A stretch of DNA of 64,000 bases from positions 62,001 through 126,000 of the forward strand of contig NZ_JAHESE010000015.1 in assembly GCF_018598175.1 (NCBI RefSeq). The letters run 5' to 3'. The notes under the pieces were generated by a model. It was not told where the DNA came from, ran no database searches, and saw nothing but the letters and a program-made list of their open reading frames with translations. The position numbers and the translations under genes are program-made. This stretch comes from Dawidia cretensis. GTDB taxonomy: Bacteria; Bacteroidota; Bacteroidia; Cytophagales; Cyclobacteriaceae. Shown piece by piece: positions 45,102 through 54,678 of the stretch (positions are counted from its first letter, which is position 1; the number at the start of each line of letters is the position of its first letter).

Positions 45102-46688
45102 TTAATAGCCGTTTACCTTCGGATCAAGATTCGGATTGGCAATCAGATCCGACTGCGGAATCGGATATAGTTTGCGGTAAGACTCTACCCCGCGGCCATT
45201 CTCTACTCCACCTTTCCAGGGCCACAGATAGGTGTCCTCGGTAAAGCGACCAAAGCGGATCAGGTCCGTACGCCGCACGGCTTCGCTCGCCAGCTCGCGT
45301 CCACGTTCGTCGATGAGAAAATCCAGTGTAAGCTGTCCGTCGGTAATGTTACCGCTGGTATTGTTGTAAGCACGCTCGCGCAAGTCGTTTACATACCCCA
45401 ACGCCTCGCCGCGGCTTCCACCCTGTCCATTGCGCAGGACGGCCTCGGCATACAGGAGGTATATGTCTGCCAACCGGAACATCGGGAAGTCGGTATCCAC
45501 AAAGATGACGTGTGATCCGGGCTGGCCCGTAGAGGTGATGTTTTTAAATTTGATGATCGGATAACCGTCTGTCTCCGAAGCAACACTTCCGATCTCCAGC
45601 GTGTAACCCTCGGTAAAGAACATCTCACGCTCATCGATACCGCTGCCAATCGGCGGAAACAAGTCCACTATGTTTTTCGTAGCGCGCGGACCAGACCAGC
45701 CTGCGTCGATACCGTATTCCACATTTTTACCTCTCGGAATGGGGCCTTTCAAAATATAGTTCATGCCGCCATAGCTTTGAATACGCAGGCCGTCAGACGC
45801 CACAGGAAAAATAACTTCGGTAGACTGATCATTATCGGCCAGGAAGTTGTGCTCAAAATTTTCTTCCAGCGTGTAGCCGGCATCGATCACCTTCCTGGCA
45901 TAGGTAATGGCGTCTGTATAGCGCCCCTGACCGGTGTACACTTCGGCATTCATGTACAATCGGGTCAGCAACGCCCAGGCTGCAGCCTGATCGGCACGGG
46001 CGTATTCATTCTGACGGGCGGGTACCAACTCTGATTCGATGGCCGTCAGCTCACTTTCGAGGTAGGCAAACAGGTCTGCACGTGAGATCTGTTTCGGAAA
46101 GAAAGAGCCTACTTCGTCAGTTTCGGTGACGAACGGCACGCTGCCGTACAGGTCGATCGCATGCCAGTAGCTCAATGCACGCAGAAAGCGCACCTCTGCC
46201 CGGTAATGTTTGGCTTCTTCGAAATCCGCACCGGTAATGCCGCGCTCACTCAGTTTGCCATCGGTCGTTTCGCGAATAAACTCGTTGCAGATCGCTACCT
46301 GATAGAATATACGGTAGTACAGCGCTTCTATAAACTGGTTGGTGCTCGTCCAATCCATGGAATGCAGGTTCGGCAGGCCTGCATCGGTCCAGCTGATCAC
46401 GGCCTCATCCGTAGACAGTTCCTGTAATTGCCAGTATTGGCGCAGGTACGACGAGAACCCTTCGTTTCCACCTTTGATGTCCGGATTGCCTTCGGGACCT
46501 TGTGAACCTGTCAATGCCAGGCCGGAATATGCCTTGGCCAGGATGGACTTATAGTTGGCAAAGTCTTTATAGATATTGGCCGATGTATCTTCGTATTTAG
46601 GAACCTGGTCCAGGTCGTCGGTACAGCCGAGCACGCCCAACGCCAGCGTGGCGGTGAAGGCTATATTTTTGATGAATGTTGTCTTCAT
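45102..46688 (-). CDS. SusD/RagB-family glycan-binding lipoprotein
   Basis: 528 residues from the ATG at 46686-46688; lipidated Cys in LGVLGCTDDLDQ. Family motifs are NEFIRETTDGK, EAKHYRAEVRFLRALSYWHA, DLYGSVPFV, AAWALLTRLYMNAEVYTG and the C-terminal LDFLIDERGRELASE, then RRTDLIRFG. SusD forms the lid over the SusC transporter and binds oligosaccharides. The start lies 19 bases after the SusC stop. Confidence 0.95.
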   Translation of the reverse strand: MKTTFIKNIAFTATLALGVLGCTDDLDQVPKYEDTSANIYKDFANYKSILAKAYSGLALTGSQGPEGNPDIKGGNEGFSSYLRQYWQLQELSTDEAVISWTDAGLPNLHSMDWTSTNQFIEALYYRIFYQVAICNEFIRETTDGKLSERGITGADFEEAKHYRAEVRFLRALSYWHAIDLYGSVPFVTETDEVGSFFPKQISRADLFAYLESELTAIESELVPARQNEYARADQAAAWALLTRLYMNAEVYTGQGRYTDAITYARKVIDAGYTLEENFEHNFLADNDQSTEVIFPVASDGLRIQSYGGMNYILKGPIPRGKNVEYGIDAGWSGPRATKNIVDLFPPIGSGIDEREMFFTEGYTLEIGSVASETDGYPIIKFKNITSTGQPGSHVIFVDTDFPMFRLADIYLLYAEAVLRNGQGGSRGEALGYVNDLRERAYNNTSGNITDGQLTLDFLIDERGRELASEAVRRTDLIRFGRFTEDTYLWPWKGGVENGRGVESYRKLYPIPQSDLIANPNLDPKVNGY

Positions 46689-46707
46689 GTGTTTCGCTCC
46701 GTTAAGA

Positions 46708-49677
46708 TTAAAAATCAAGTGTCAGACCGAGTGTAAATACGCGCGGACGCGGATAGAACGAGTTGGTCAGACCGGTAGAAGTCTCCGGATCGAGACCGCT
46801 GTAGTTCGTGATCACAAACACGTTCTGACAGGTAGCCGACACGTTCACGTCGAGCTTCTCTTTGACCACCTTTCCCACGTGGTAGCTCAGGTTGATGTTA
46901 TCCATGCGCAGAAACGATGCGTTCTCGACGAAATGATCCGAGTATTGACGATTGGCGTCGTTCGGCCCCACGAACCGGGTATCATATACCGCTGCGGATA
47001 TATTGACCAGGTAACCGCTTTGCGACACGTTGGAGAAATATGCATTGGCGGCACTATTGTTATACACGTAGTTCCTGAAGGAAGCCCGCGCCACCATGGA
47101 CAGGGTAAAGCGATCGTACGAAAGCCGGGTATTGAAGCCCAGAAACACATTCGGCGCGGGGTTGTGATAGCGGTATTTGTCGTCGGCCGTGATCTCGCCA
47201 TCGCCAGTCAAATCCTCGTACACACCCTCCAGCGGAGCACCCTGTTCATTGTATACCTGCTTGTATACATAAAACGAGTATGGCGCATACCCTACCGTGT
47301 GGATCTGGATGCGGTTGCCCACGCCCCCACCGATGTCTCCTACTTCAATACCCGCTGAGCTTTCATTGGCGGTTTTACTGAGGCGCAATACTTCGTTTTT
47401 GTTATAGGTAGCATTGACGCCGATATCCCAGGCAAACTTGCCGCGCTCCACGGCCTTCACATTCACCGATGCTTCCACGCCGCGGTTTTCCACTTCGCCT
47501 ACGTTGGTAAACAGGCGGTTTGTCAGGTTCGAGCCAGCCGGCAGCGGAATCTCGGCCAATAGATCTTTTGTCTTCTTTTGATAATAATCTACACTACCAT
47601 AGACCTTCCCGGCCAGGAACTCGTAGTCAATCCCTACATTGTACGATTGCGTCTCTTCCCACTTGATGTTAAAATCATATCCTTGCGCGCGCAGCGTGCG
47701 GATGTAGGTATCGCCAAACAGGTAGCTGGCCTCTGCGTTGCTACGTACATAGCGCGCCAGGTACGGATAGTATCCTTGCGATGTCGCACCCAGGTCCTGT
47801 TGACCCGTTACGCCATAGCCTGCCCGAAGCTTTAGATCGGTAAGGCCTTTCACATCCTGCATAAAAGGTTCGTCCATGATACGCCACGCCAGGGCCACCG
47901 AGGGGAAAGTACCCCAGCGGCTGTCGGGACTAAACCGCGACGATCCATCGCGACGCAGCGTTGCCGTCAACAGGTAACGGTCTTTAAAGCTATAGTTCAA
48001 ACGACCAAAGAAAGATACCAATACATTTTTCAGCTCTACCGGCTCGACACGGTTTAGCGTGTCTCCCTCGTTCTGAATGCTGAGGGTATAGCTGGCAGGG
48101 TTCTTAGTGGTGAAGCTTTGATATGAATAACCTGCGGTAACATCCACCTTACTGTGTAGGCCGGGCAGCTCTTTTACATAATTCAGGTAAAAATCCAGCA
48201 GGTTGTTCTGCTTCTTTTGTGTATAGACATTGTGCGTGCCGCCCTGGAGCATCACCGAAGCCATCGTCGCCGGTAATGTGGTCGTACCATCGCTTTCCGA
48301 AATGTCATAGCCCATGTTGAGATTGGCGCGTAGCGCGGGCAGGAAGTGCAGCTTGTAATCCAGCTGCAGATTGCCAATGCTCCGTTTAACATCGGCTCGA
48401 CCGTCTTGCTGGCTCAGGATACTTACGGGGTTGCGTGGAGCAAGACCAGTAGGATTACCGTTTCCCTGGATCCATTCGAAGTAGCCATCGTAAGCCGGGT
48501 AGTCGGCACGGATGGGTTGCGTCGGGTCGAAGGATGCTGCTGTACCGATTGCTGCCTCGTCGGCGAACTGGCTTTCGGTCATTAAGCCTTTCAGGCTCAT
48601 GTTCACTTTCAGGTGATCGTCCAGGAACGTAGGATTGAGGTTCAACGCAGCCGACGTTCTTTCGAGCTTCGACGACAACAGGATCCCTTCCTGGCTCAAC
48701 CGGCCAACCGATAGCCGGTAGGGTATTTTTTTAAAGGCGCCGCTCAGGCTCAGATTATTGTCATAAGTATAGGCATCACGGAAGATGGCATCCTGCCAGT
48801 CGGTATTGGCGGTACCGAGACGGGTTTTGTCGCCAGCGTTCGCATATTGGCCTACTACCGCACGAAACTCGTCAGCGCTTAACACGTCGAGTGTTTTTAC
48901 TACTTTAGAGACCGACCCCTGCGAGCTGAAGTGCACCTGCATCTTGTCGCCCGCCTTACCTTTCTTGGTCGTGATAATGATGACACCGTTGGATGCACGC
49001 GATCCGTAGATTGCGGTAGCGGATGCATCTTTTAGAATGTTAAAGCTCTCGATGTCGTCGGGGTTGATAAGCGACAGTGGGTTGGGTGAACCGGCCGTGC
49101 GGTCGTTGTCCAGGGGTACACCGTCGATCACAATGAGTGGGTCGTTGCTCGCATTGAGCGATGACCCACCGCGGATGCGGATCTGGCTGCCGGAGCCGGG
49201 AGCGCCACCGTTGGAGGTAATTTGTACGCCCGCGACCTTGCCCATGATGAGTTGGTCGGCCGTTACATTCTGTCCTTTGTTAAACTCTTTGTTTGTTACG
49301 GCCACCATGGCGCCGGTCACATCTTTCTTGGTCTGCGTACCATAACCGACCACGACCACCTCACCCAGCGTGAGAATATCCGGGATCATCCGCATATCCA
49401 CCGTGGTCTGGCCGTTGATGGCCACTTCTTCTGAAAGGTACCCGATAAACGAAAAGACAATCACGCCTCCTGTCGCCTGATCCGCCGGCACTGTCAACGA
49501 GTATATGCCTTCAGCATCCGTTGCGGTGCCGACGGCGGTTCCTTTAATAAGGACATTTACACCCGGCAGTTCCGCCCCGTTCTCATCTGTCACCTTTCCC
49601 TTCACGATCTGCTGTGCCAGCAGGCTGCAGCACCCCGTTATCAGGAATGAAAAAATGAAGAGTAATTTTTTGCTCAT
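46708..49677 (-). CDS. SusC/RagA-family TonB-dependent glycan transporter
   Basis: 989 residues. A signal peptide ends near LLAQQ. A carboxypeptidase-regulatory-like domain (IVKGKVTDENGAELPGVNVL) is followed by the family signature VVVGYGTQTKKDVTGA, a plug (IRIRGGSSLNASNDPLIVID) and a large barrel ending in FTLGLTLDF. It imports oligosaccharides across the outer membrane with SusD. It is the first gene of a six-gene operon on this strand, divergent from the hybrid sensor. Confidence 0.95.
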   Translation of the reverse strand: MSKKLLFIFSFLITGCCSLLAQQIVKGKVTDENGAELPGVNVLIKGTAVGTATDAEGIYSLTVPADQATGGVIVFSFIGYLSEEVAINGQTTVDMRMIPDILTLGEVVVVGYGTQTKKDVTGAMVAVTNKEFNKGQNVTADQLIMGKVAGVQITSNGGAPGSGSQIRIRGGSSLNASNDPLIVIDGVPLDNDRTAGSPNPLSLINPDDIESFNILKDASATAIYGSRASNGVIIITTKKGKAGDKMQVHFSSQGSVSKVVKTLDVLSADEFRAVVGQYANAGDKTRLGTANTDWQDAIFRDAYTYDNNLSLSGAFKKIPYRLSVGRLSQEGILLSSKLERTSAALNLNPTFLDDHLKVNMSLKGLMTESQFADEAAIGTAASFDPTQPIRADYPAYDGYFEWIQGNGNPTGLAPRNPVSILSQQDGRADVKRSIGNLQLDYKLHFLPALRANLNMGYDISESDGTTTLPATMASVMLQGGTHNVYTQKKQNNLLDFYLNYVKELPGLHSKVDVTAGYSYQSFTTKNPASYTLSIQNEGDTLNRVEPVELKNVLVSFFGRLNYSFKDRYLLTATLRRDGSSRFSPDSRWGTFPSVALAWRIMDEPFMQDVKGLTDLKLRAGYGVTGQQDLGATSQGYYPYLARYVRSNAEASYLFGDTYIRTLRAQGYDFNIKWEETQSYNVGIDYEFLAGKVYGSVDYYQKKTKDLLAEIPLPAGSNLTNRLFTNVGEVENRGVEASVNVKAVERGKFAWDIGVNATYNKNEVLRLSKTANESSAGIEVGDIGGGVGNRIQIHTVGYAPYSFYVYKQVYNEQGAPLEGVYEDLTGDGEITADDKYRYHNPAPNVFLGFNTRLSYDRFTLSMVARASFRNYVYNNSAANAYFSNVSQSGYLVNISAAVYDTRFVGPNDANRQYSDHFVENASFLRMDNINLSYHVGKVVKEKLDVNVSATCQNVFVITNYSGLDPETSTGLTNSFYPRPRVFTLGLTLDF

Positions 49678-49741
49678 ACGAACTGGTTATGTTTATTCAA
49701 CCGTTTGCAAGTTATTATGCAACCCGTTGCGGAGACTGCCA

Positions 49742-49770
49742 CAAATCCTACAGGAAGCAACAAAATCCAA
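49742..49770 (-). promoter_or_regulatory. Possible promoter of the galactan operon
   Basis: On the minus strand TTG (49768-49770) and TAGGATTTG (49742-49750) are 17 bases apart and resemble the Bacteroidota -33/-7 pair, with one extra base in the -7 box. It lies 65 bases upstream of the SusC start. Weak and by eye only. Confidence 0.3.
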
Positions 49771-49795
49771 CCATTTTAGAGAATAATCCTACCTT

Positions 49796-49842
49796 TCGAA
49801 GTACTTTTCGACAAGGTTTCCCAAAGGACCGAAAACGGTTTC
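49796..49842. promoter_or_regulatory. Regulatory sites in the SusC/hybrid-sensor intergenic region
   Basis: Two structures lie side by side in this 227-base divergent region: an inverted repeat TCGAA-N6-TTCGA (49796-49811) and GAAAACGGTTTC (49831-49842). The second is identical over 12 bases to the core of the LacI-type operator at 7619-7634. Either could serve the hybrid sensor or an unlinked LacI regulator. Confidence 0.45.
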
Positions 49843-49904
49843 CGGAAATCGATTCCTGACGTGCTAAAAAGCGTCTCTATTTTACCTGTGCAAGCTGGTG
49901 CCGT

Positions 49905-52900
49905 ATGGCGAGACATGTGTTGCGATCATTCCTGAACCTATTCCCACGGCGTAATGACTGCCGGCGGGTGGCAATGATCACCTGCTGCCTGTGGGCGGGC
50001 ACGCTTCACGTCGCTGCGCAAGATTCGCCGTTGTTCTCGACGTTGTCCATGCACGACGGCCTGCCGTCCAACATCATCAGCGCCGTCGCCCAGGATACGC
50101 GCAACTTCATCTGGGTGGGCACCGCCAACGGCCTGTGCCGCTACGACGGCCACCGGTTCCTTACCTTTAAGCAAACGGAGTCAGAACATTCCCTCACCAC
50201 CAACGAGATCAGCTCGCTCGTGGCCATCGGCGACTACCTCTGGATCGGCACATGGAAGGGCCTCTGCCGCATCCACACCGGCACGTTTGAAGTAACACGC
50301 ATCCCCCTTGGCGAAGACCGCATTGTGCGCACGCTCGCCCCCGGCCGCCGGGGTATACTCTGGGTCGGAACGGCTACCGGTTTGATTCGCTATGATACAT
50401 ACACCGGCACGCACAGCGTACTGACGGCCGAGGCCAATCACCTGAGCCATAACACGGTCCGCGCCATTTATGAGGACACTGCCGGCACTGTATGGGTGGG
50501 TACGTACGATGGTTTAAATAAACTGCCGTCCGGGCAAAGTACGTTCACGCGCTTCGATCTGAAAAAGCCCTATAAGCCGGCGCTCAGGAATAACCTGATC
50601 TGCGGCGATATCCGTCCGTATTCATCCACTTCCGACTCGCTGCTTTGGGTGGGCACCGAAACGGGCCTCTGCCTGTTTAATACGTATACCGGCCGCTACC
50701 AACAGTATACCGAGCGCAACACCCGCTTCAGCAACGAGGTGATCAAATGTATATACCCCGATGCCCACGGCAACCTGTGGCTGGGCACGGACTTTGGATT
50801 GAATGTATTCGACCCGAAGACCAGCGAGGCCCACGCCTATTTTCACAACCCACGCCTGCCCTATTCCATTGCCAACAACGTTATCTGGCAGATCTTTGAA
50901 GACAATGCCGGCATCACCTGGTTTGTAACGTCTAACGGCTTGAGCCGCATGAACGGCTTCCAACCGTTTTACCGCTACCAGGAAGTATCCTACCCGCTGG
51001 CAGACCAGACGGTGGGCAACCAGGTAAAGGCCGTATTGGTAACGCGCAACAATGTGCTGTGGCTGGCCACGCTGCACGGTGTAATTCGCATCGACCCCGA
51101 GAAAAACACGCGGCGTGTATTTGAAGCCGGCTCGCCGGAGAACAACCGCATTCAGCTCAACAATACGTACGCCCTGGAAGAAGATGACTATGGCCGCATC
51201 TGGATCGGCACCGCGGGGGGTATCAATGTATGGGATGAGGCGCAGCAAAAGATGTATGCCATACCCGCCAATGCTACAAATGGTCTCACGTCGAATTACA
51301 TCGCCCGCTTCACAAAGGGTACGGACGGCTCGTTTTGGGTTAGCGCGTGGGAAGGCGGTTTGTTTAAAGTCGTCGGCAATTTCCGCGAGCTGCAAGCGCT
51401 GCGGTTCGAGCGCGCCGGAGAATTTGGTTCACCCAAAACCGTCAGCGGCGCCAACGCCATCTGGACAACACCGTACACGGGGCTGCTGCGCATCGACCTG
51501 CAAACACACAAAAGCACGTCCGTGCCCTCCTTCAACCGGGTGGCCGGACGCCAGGACATCAACTGTTTTTATTTCTCGCGCAACGGCCGCCTTTGGGCCG
51601 GTACGACCAATGCACTGATCGAGTACAATCCGCAGACCGATTCGGCAATACGCCATCCGTTGGTCATGGGCAAAGACATTCTTCCCGCCAGCATTACCGA
51701 AGACGCCACCGGTAACATCTGGTGCGCCGCCGGCAACCTCTTGCTCAAGCTCTCCGCGCAAAACGCGCAGGTCGAGCTATTACCCCTGGATGATGAGATT
51801 CCCCTCAAGAGCTTTTTCGAAGGCTGCGTCACCCACACGCCGGCCGGCGAGATCATCTTTGGCGGTGACAACGGCTACGTCACCGTATCGCCCCAGGTAA
51901 AACCCAACAGCTTTGCACCACAGGTATACATCACCTCGCTGGAAGTGAACCACCACCCTCTCCTGCCCGGCCAGACCCTCGACGGCGAAACCTTGCTCAC
52001 ACAGGATATTGCCGTAACCCCTTCGCTGGAATTGGAGTACGCCCATCGTTCGATCGCTTTTGAGTTCTCGGCATTGCATTATTGGAAACCCGCGGCCAGT
52101 GTCTATGCCTACAGGCTGGACGGCTTTGACAACGATTGGAATTATGTATCGGGTGAAAAGAACTTTGCCGTCTATTCCAATCTGACGCCCGGCACGTATA
52201 CCTTCCAGGTAAAAGGCACCAACAACTACGGCCTCTGGAGTCCGCATGTTGCCACGGTGCAGATACGCGTACATCCGCCCCTGTTGCTCAGCCCGCTCTT
52301 CCTGGTATTTTATGCGGTCCTGATCGTCGCGCTGATCCTCCTCGCCCTGCGCACGTATACCTCGCGCTTAAACCTGCGCAATGAGCTGCGTATTACCCGG
52401 CTGGAAAAAGAACACGCCGAAGAGATCGTACAAACCAAGCAGCAGTTCTTCACGAATATCTCGCACGAGCTGCGCACACCCATCAGCCTCATTCTACCGC
52501 CCTTGCAACAGTTGCTCAAACGCGGTGATTTGCCCGGCGAAGGTCAGTTGCTGATCGGACTGGCCGAGAAGAATGCCCAACGCCTGCTGCGGCTGGTAAA
52601 CCAGATCTTAGACTTCCGCAAGCTGGAAGACGAAGCCCTCAGCCTGCGCATGACAGCGTTTGACCTCGTACCGTTCTGCCGTGAGCTGTGTGCGCTGTTC
52701 TCGGACAAAGCCGGCCGTCACGACATCCGCTTTAGTTTTGCATCGTCGACAGAAAGCTGTCGCATCTGGGCTGACCAGGAGAAAGTAGAAACCATTCTAT
52801 TCAACTTGCTCTCCAACGCATTCAAGTTTACACCGCGTGGCGGTAGCATTACCGCGACGTTGACATTAGCCACGGAGCTGCCCGGCTACCGCGATGGCGC

Positions 52901-54005
52901 GGTGCAGCTTGTTGTAGCCGACACGGGCATCGGCATCGCCACCGAAGAGCTGCCGCGCATCTTTGATCGCTTCTACCAGACCGACGCCGCGCAGAAGATG
53001 GAGATTGGCTCGGGCATCGGCCTGACGCTCGTGGCCGAGTACGCACGTCTCCACCAGGGCGATATCCAGGTGACCAGCATACCCGGCCAGGGTGCCACCT
53101 TTACACTCACACTGCCGTTGGGCAGTGGGCACTTGCCCATCGACTCACCGGCACAGCAAGAGATCGACCTGGTCGCTGTGAAAGCAGACCATGCCGGCGC
53201 AGAAGAGAATACATACCATTTAGGACTTGCATCAGACAAACCCCTGATCCTGATCATCGAAGACAACGCCGACATTATTACCTTCATACAGGCCAGCCTG
53301 CACGACAAGTATAATTTCATCACGGCATCCAACGGCGAAGAAGGACTGGACAAAACTACCAGCTTCCTGCCCGAGCTGATCATCAGCGACATCATGATGC
53401 CGGTCATGGATGGCCTTACCATGTGCCGTCAGATTAAGAGCAACCCCAAGACCAGTCACATTGCTGTCATCATGCTGACGGCGCGTACGCTTACATCTCA
53501 GCAGGTAGAAGGACTTCGCACGGGGGCTGATAGTTACCTTACGAAACCCTTTGACATTGATCTGCTGGAAGCGCACATGGATCACTTGTTACAGCGAAAA
53601 CAGGAATTGGCCGATTACTTCCGGCACGAATTGATATTACAGCCTGAAGAAGGCTCGGGTGAGAATGTGGATGATAAGTTCATCAAGAAGGTCATGAGCA
53701 TTATCGAAGCGAACATTGCGAATCCCGAATTCAGTGTGGAGATGCTGAGTGATGAAGTGGGAATGAGCTCGACGCATTTATACCGGAAGCTGAAGTCCAC
53801 CACCAGGCTATCGCCAAACGATATTATTCGGAAGTATCGGATTAAGAAGGCCTCGTTGCTGTTGGCGAATAAGGAAGGTAATATCTCGGAGATTATGTAC
53901 GCGGTGGGTTTTTCAAACCTATCGTATTTCTCAAAATGTTTTAAAGGGGAGTTCGGAATTACCCCGAAAGAATATCAACAGAAAGCCGGGACGCGAAGAC
54001 CCTGA
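49905..54005 (+). CDS. Hybrid two-component system sensor/AraC regulator (HTCS)
   Basis: 1366 residues. After a signal peptide (CLWAGTLHVAAQ), two-bladed sets of Reg_prop propeller repeats run to about 700 (NFIWVGTANGLCRYDGHRF is typical), then a Y_Y_Y domain (about 705-785), one membrane helix (about 792-816), HisKA with His854 (NISHELRTPISLI), HATPase_c, a receiver with Asp1162 (IISDIMMPVMDG) and a C-terminal AraC helix-turn-helix (about 1260-1360). All parts are intact in one chain. It senses an oligosaccharide in the periplasm and activates the divergent SusC operon. Confidence 0.96.
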   Translation: MARHVLRSFLNLFPRRNDCRRVAMITCCLWAGTLHVAAQDSPLFSTLSMHDGLPSNIISAVAQDTRNFIWVGTANGLCRYDGHRFLTFKQTESEHSLTTNEISSLVAIGDYLWIGTWKGLCRIHTGTFEVTRIPLGEDRIVRTLAPGRRGILWVGTATGLIRYDTYTGTHSVLTAEANHLSHNTVRAIYEDTAGTVWVGTYDGLNKLPSGQSTFTRFDLKKPYKPALRNNLICGDIRPYSSTSDSLLWVGTETGLCLFNTYTGRYQQYTERNTRFSNEVIKCIYPDAHGNLWLGTDFGLNVFDPKTSEAHAYFHNPRLPYSIANNVIWQIFEDNAGITWFVTSNGLSRMNGFQPFYRYQEVSYPLADQTVGNQVKAVLVTRNNVLWLATLHGVIRIDPEKNTRRVFEAGSPENNRIQLNNTYALEEDDYGRIWIGTAGGINVWDEAQQKMYAIPANATNGLTSNYIARFTKGTDGSFWVSAWEGGLFKVVGNFRELQALRFERAGEFGSPKTVSGANAIWTTPYTGLLRIDLQTHKSTSVPSFNRVAGRQDINCFYFSRNGRLWAGTTNALIEYNPQTDSAIRHPLVMGKDILPASITEDATGNIWCAAGNLLLKLSAQNAQVELLPLDDEIPLKSFFEGCVTHTPAGEIIFGGDNGYVTVSPQVKPNSFAPQVYITSLEVNHHPLLPGQTLDGETLLTQDIAVTPSLELEYAHRSIAFEFSALHYWKPAASVYAYRLDGFDNDWNYVSGEKNFAVYSNLTPGTYTFQVKGTNNYGLWSPHVATVQIRVHPPLLLSPLFLVFYAVLIVALILLALRTYTSRLNLRNELRITRLEKEHAEEIVQTKQQFFTNISHELRTPISLILPPLQQLLKRGDLPGEGQLLIGLAEKNAQRLLRLVNQILDFRKLEDEALSLRMTAFDLVPFCRELCALFSDKAGRHDIRFSFASSTESCRIWADQEKVETILFNLLSNAFKFTPRGGSITATLTLATELPGYRDGAVQLVVADTGIGIATEELPRIFDRFYQTDAAQKMEIGSGIGLTLVAEYARLHQGDIQVTSIPGQGATFTLTLPLGSGHLPIDSPAQQEIDLVAVKADHAGAEENTYHLGLASDKPLILIIEDNADIITFIQASLHDKYNFITASNGEEGLDKTTSFLPELIISDIMMPVMDGLTMCRQIKSNPKTSHIAVIMLTARTLTSQQVEGLRTGADSYLTKPFDIDLLEAHMDHLLQRKQELADYFRHELILQPEEGSGENVDDKFIKKVMSIIEANIANPEFSVEMLSDEVGMSSTHLYRKLKSTTRLSPNDIIRKYRIKKASLLLANKEGNISEIMYAVGFSNLSYFSKCFKGEFGITPKEYQQKAGTRRP

Positions 54006-54023
54006 GGCCTCTATAAAACACCA

Positions 54024-54054
54024 CCGGCCTGTCATCTATCAGACAACAGGCCGG
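54024..54054. terminator. Hairpin between convergent genes
   Basis: CCGGCCTGT (54024-54032) pairs with ACAGGCCGG (54046-54054), with a small inner pairing in the loop. It lies between the stop of the hybrid sensor and the stop of the converging small-subunit gene. The T-run is poor, so termination is inferred from position and stem strength. Confidence 0.55.
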
Positions 54055-54086
54055 CAGCCACACTATATACTTTACTTAACTTTAGA

Positions 54087-54668
54087 CTAAGTTGCCCAGG
54101 TCTTACCATTACCCGCTTCTGACACCGGGATACAACCCTTATACGCGCCAGGAACAGCCACATACTGCAGTATCTCCGAAGCACCCACTTTCGAAGTGAA
54201 GAATCCCAGCAACGTGAGTTCCTTCGTCTTCATCAAAAAGTCGCGGTATGCCGGTGCATTCTCGGTAGTATCGTTTAACACAGCGCTGTGGATTTTATTC
54301 ACGAACGCAGTTTGTTTCTCGGGGTCCAGGTCGATGAAGGCGTCGCCGTGCTCTTTTTGAGCTTCTTCGTCAAAAGCTTTCAGGCTGGCCAGGTACTTGT
54401 CCTGATCTTCTTTGGTGTATACCTCCTTCAGCATCTGGTCGATGAATCCCGGTACGCCGATTTCTTTGGCGCCGGGGGTATCGGTCTTCGGGATGATGAT
54501 CTCGGCCACCTGTGTTACCAGGATGCCTTGCTGGTCGTTAAAGAACGACGGTTTCCAGTCGATTGTCGGTTTGGCGGCACAGCCTTTCAGCAGGCCTGCC
54601 AGTGCCGGCGCGGATATAACGCCCCCCATGATCCAGGCAGTGCGTCGTAATGCTTCTCTGCGATCCAT
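54087..54668 (-). CDS. Gluconate 2-dehydrogenase subunit 3-like protein
   Basis: 193 residues. A twin-arginine-type signal (MDRREALRRTAWIMGG) runs into a Cys (LLKGCAAK) that could be lipidated. The family core is seen in VAEIIIPKTDTPGAKEIGVP and FIDQMLKEVYTKED. These small subunits are needed for export and activity of a GMC flavoprotein partner, encoded 10 bases upstream. No cytochrome c subunit gene follows, so the electron acceptor is unknown. Confidence 0.9.
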   Translation of the reverse strand: MDRREALRRTAWIMGGVISAPALAGLLKGCAAKPTIDWKPSFFNDQQGILVTQVAEIIIPKTDTPGAKEIGVPGFIDQMLKEVYTKEDQDKYLASLKAFDEEAQKEHGDAFIDLDPEKQTAFVNKIHSAVLNDTTENAPAYRDFLMKTKELTLLGFFTSKVGASEILQYVAVPGAYKGCIPVSEAGNGKTWAT

Positions 54669-54678
54669 ATCGTAATGA

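Noticed and set aside
46576-47358. A 260-codon plus-strand frame antisense to the SusC/SusD junction
   Set aside because: It overlaps two certain genes and reads as a random mix of His/Arg/Val with no family motif.
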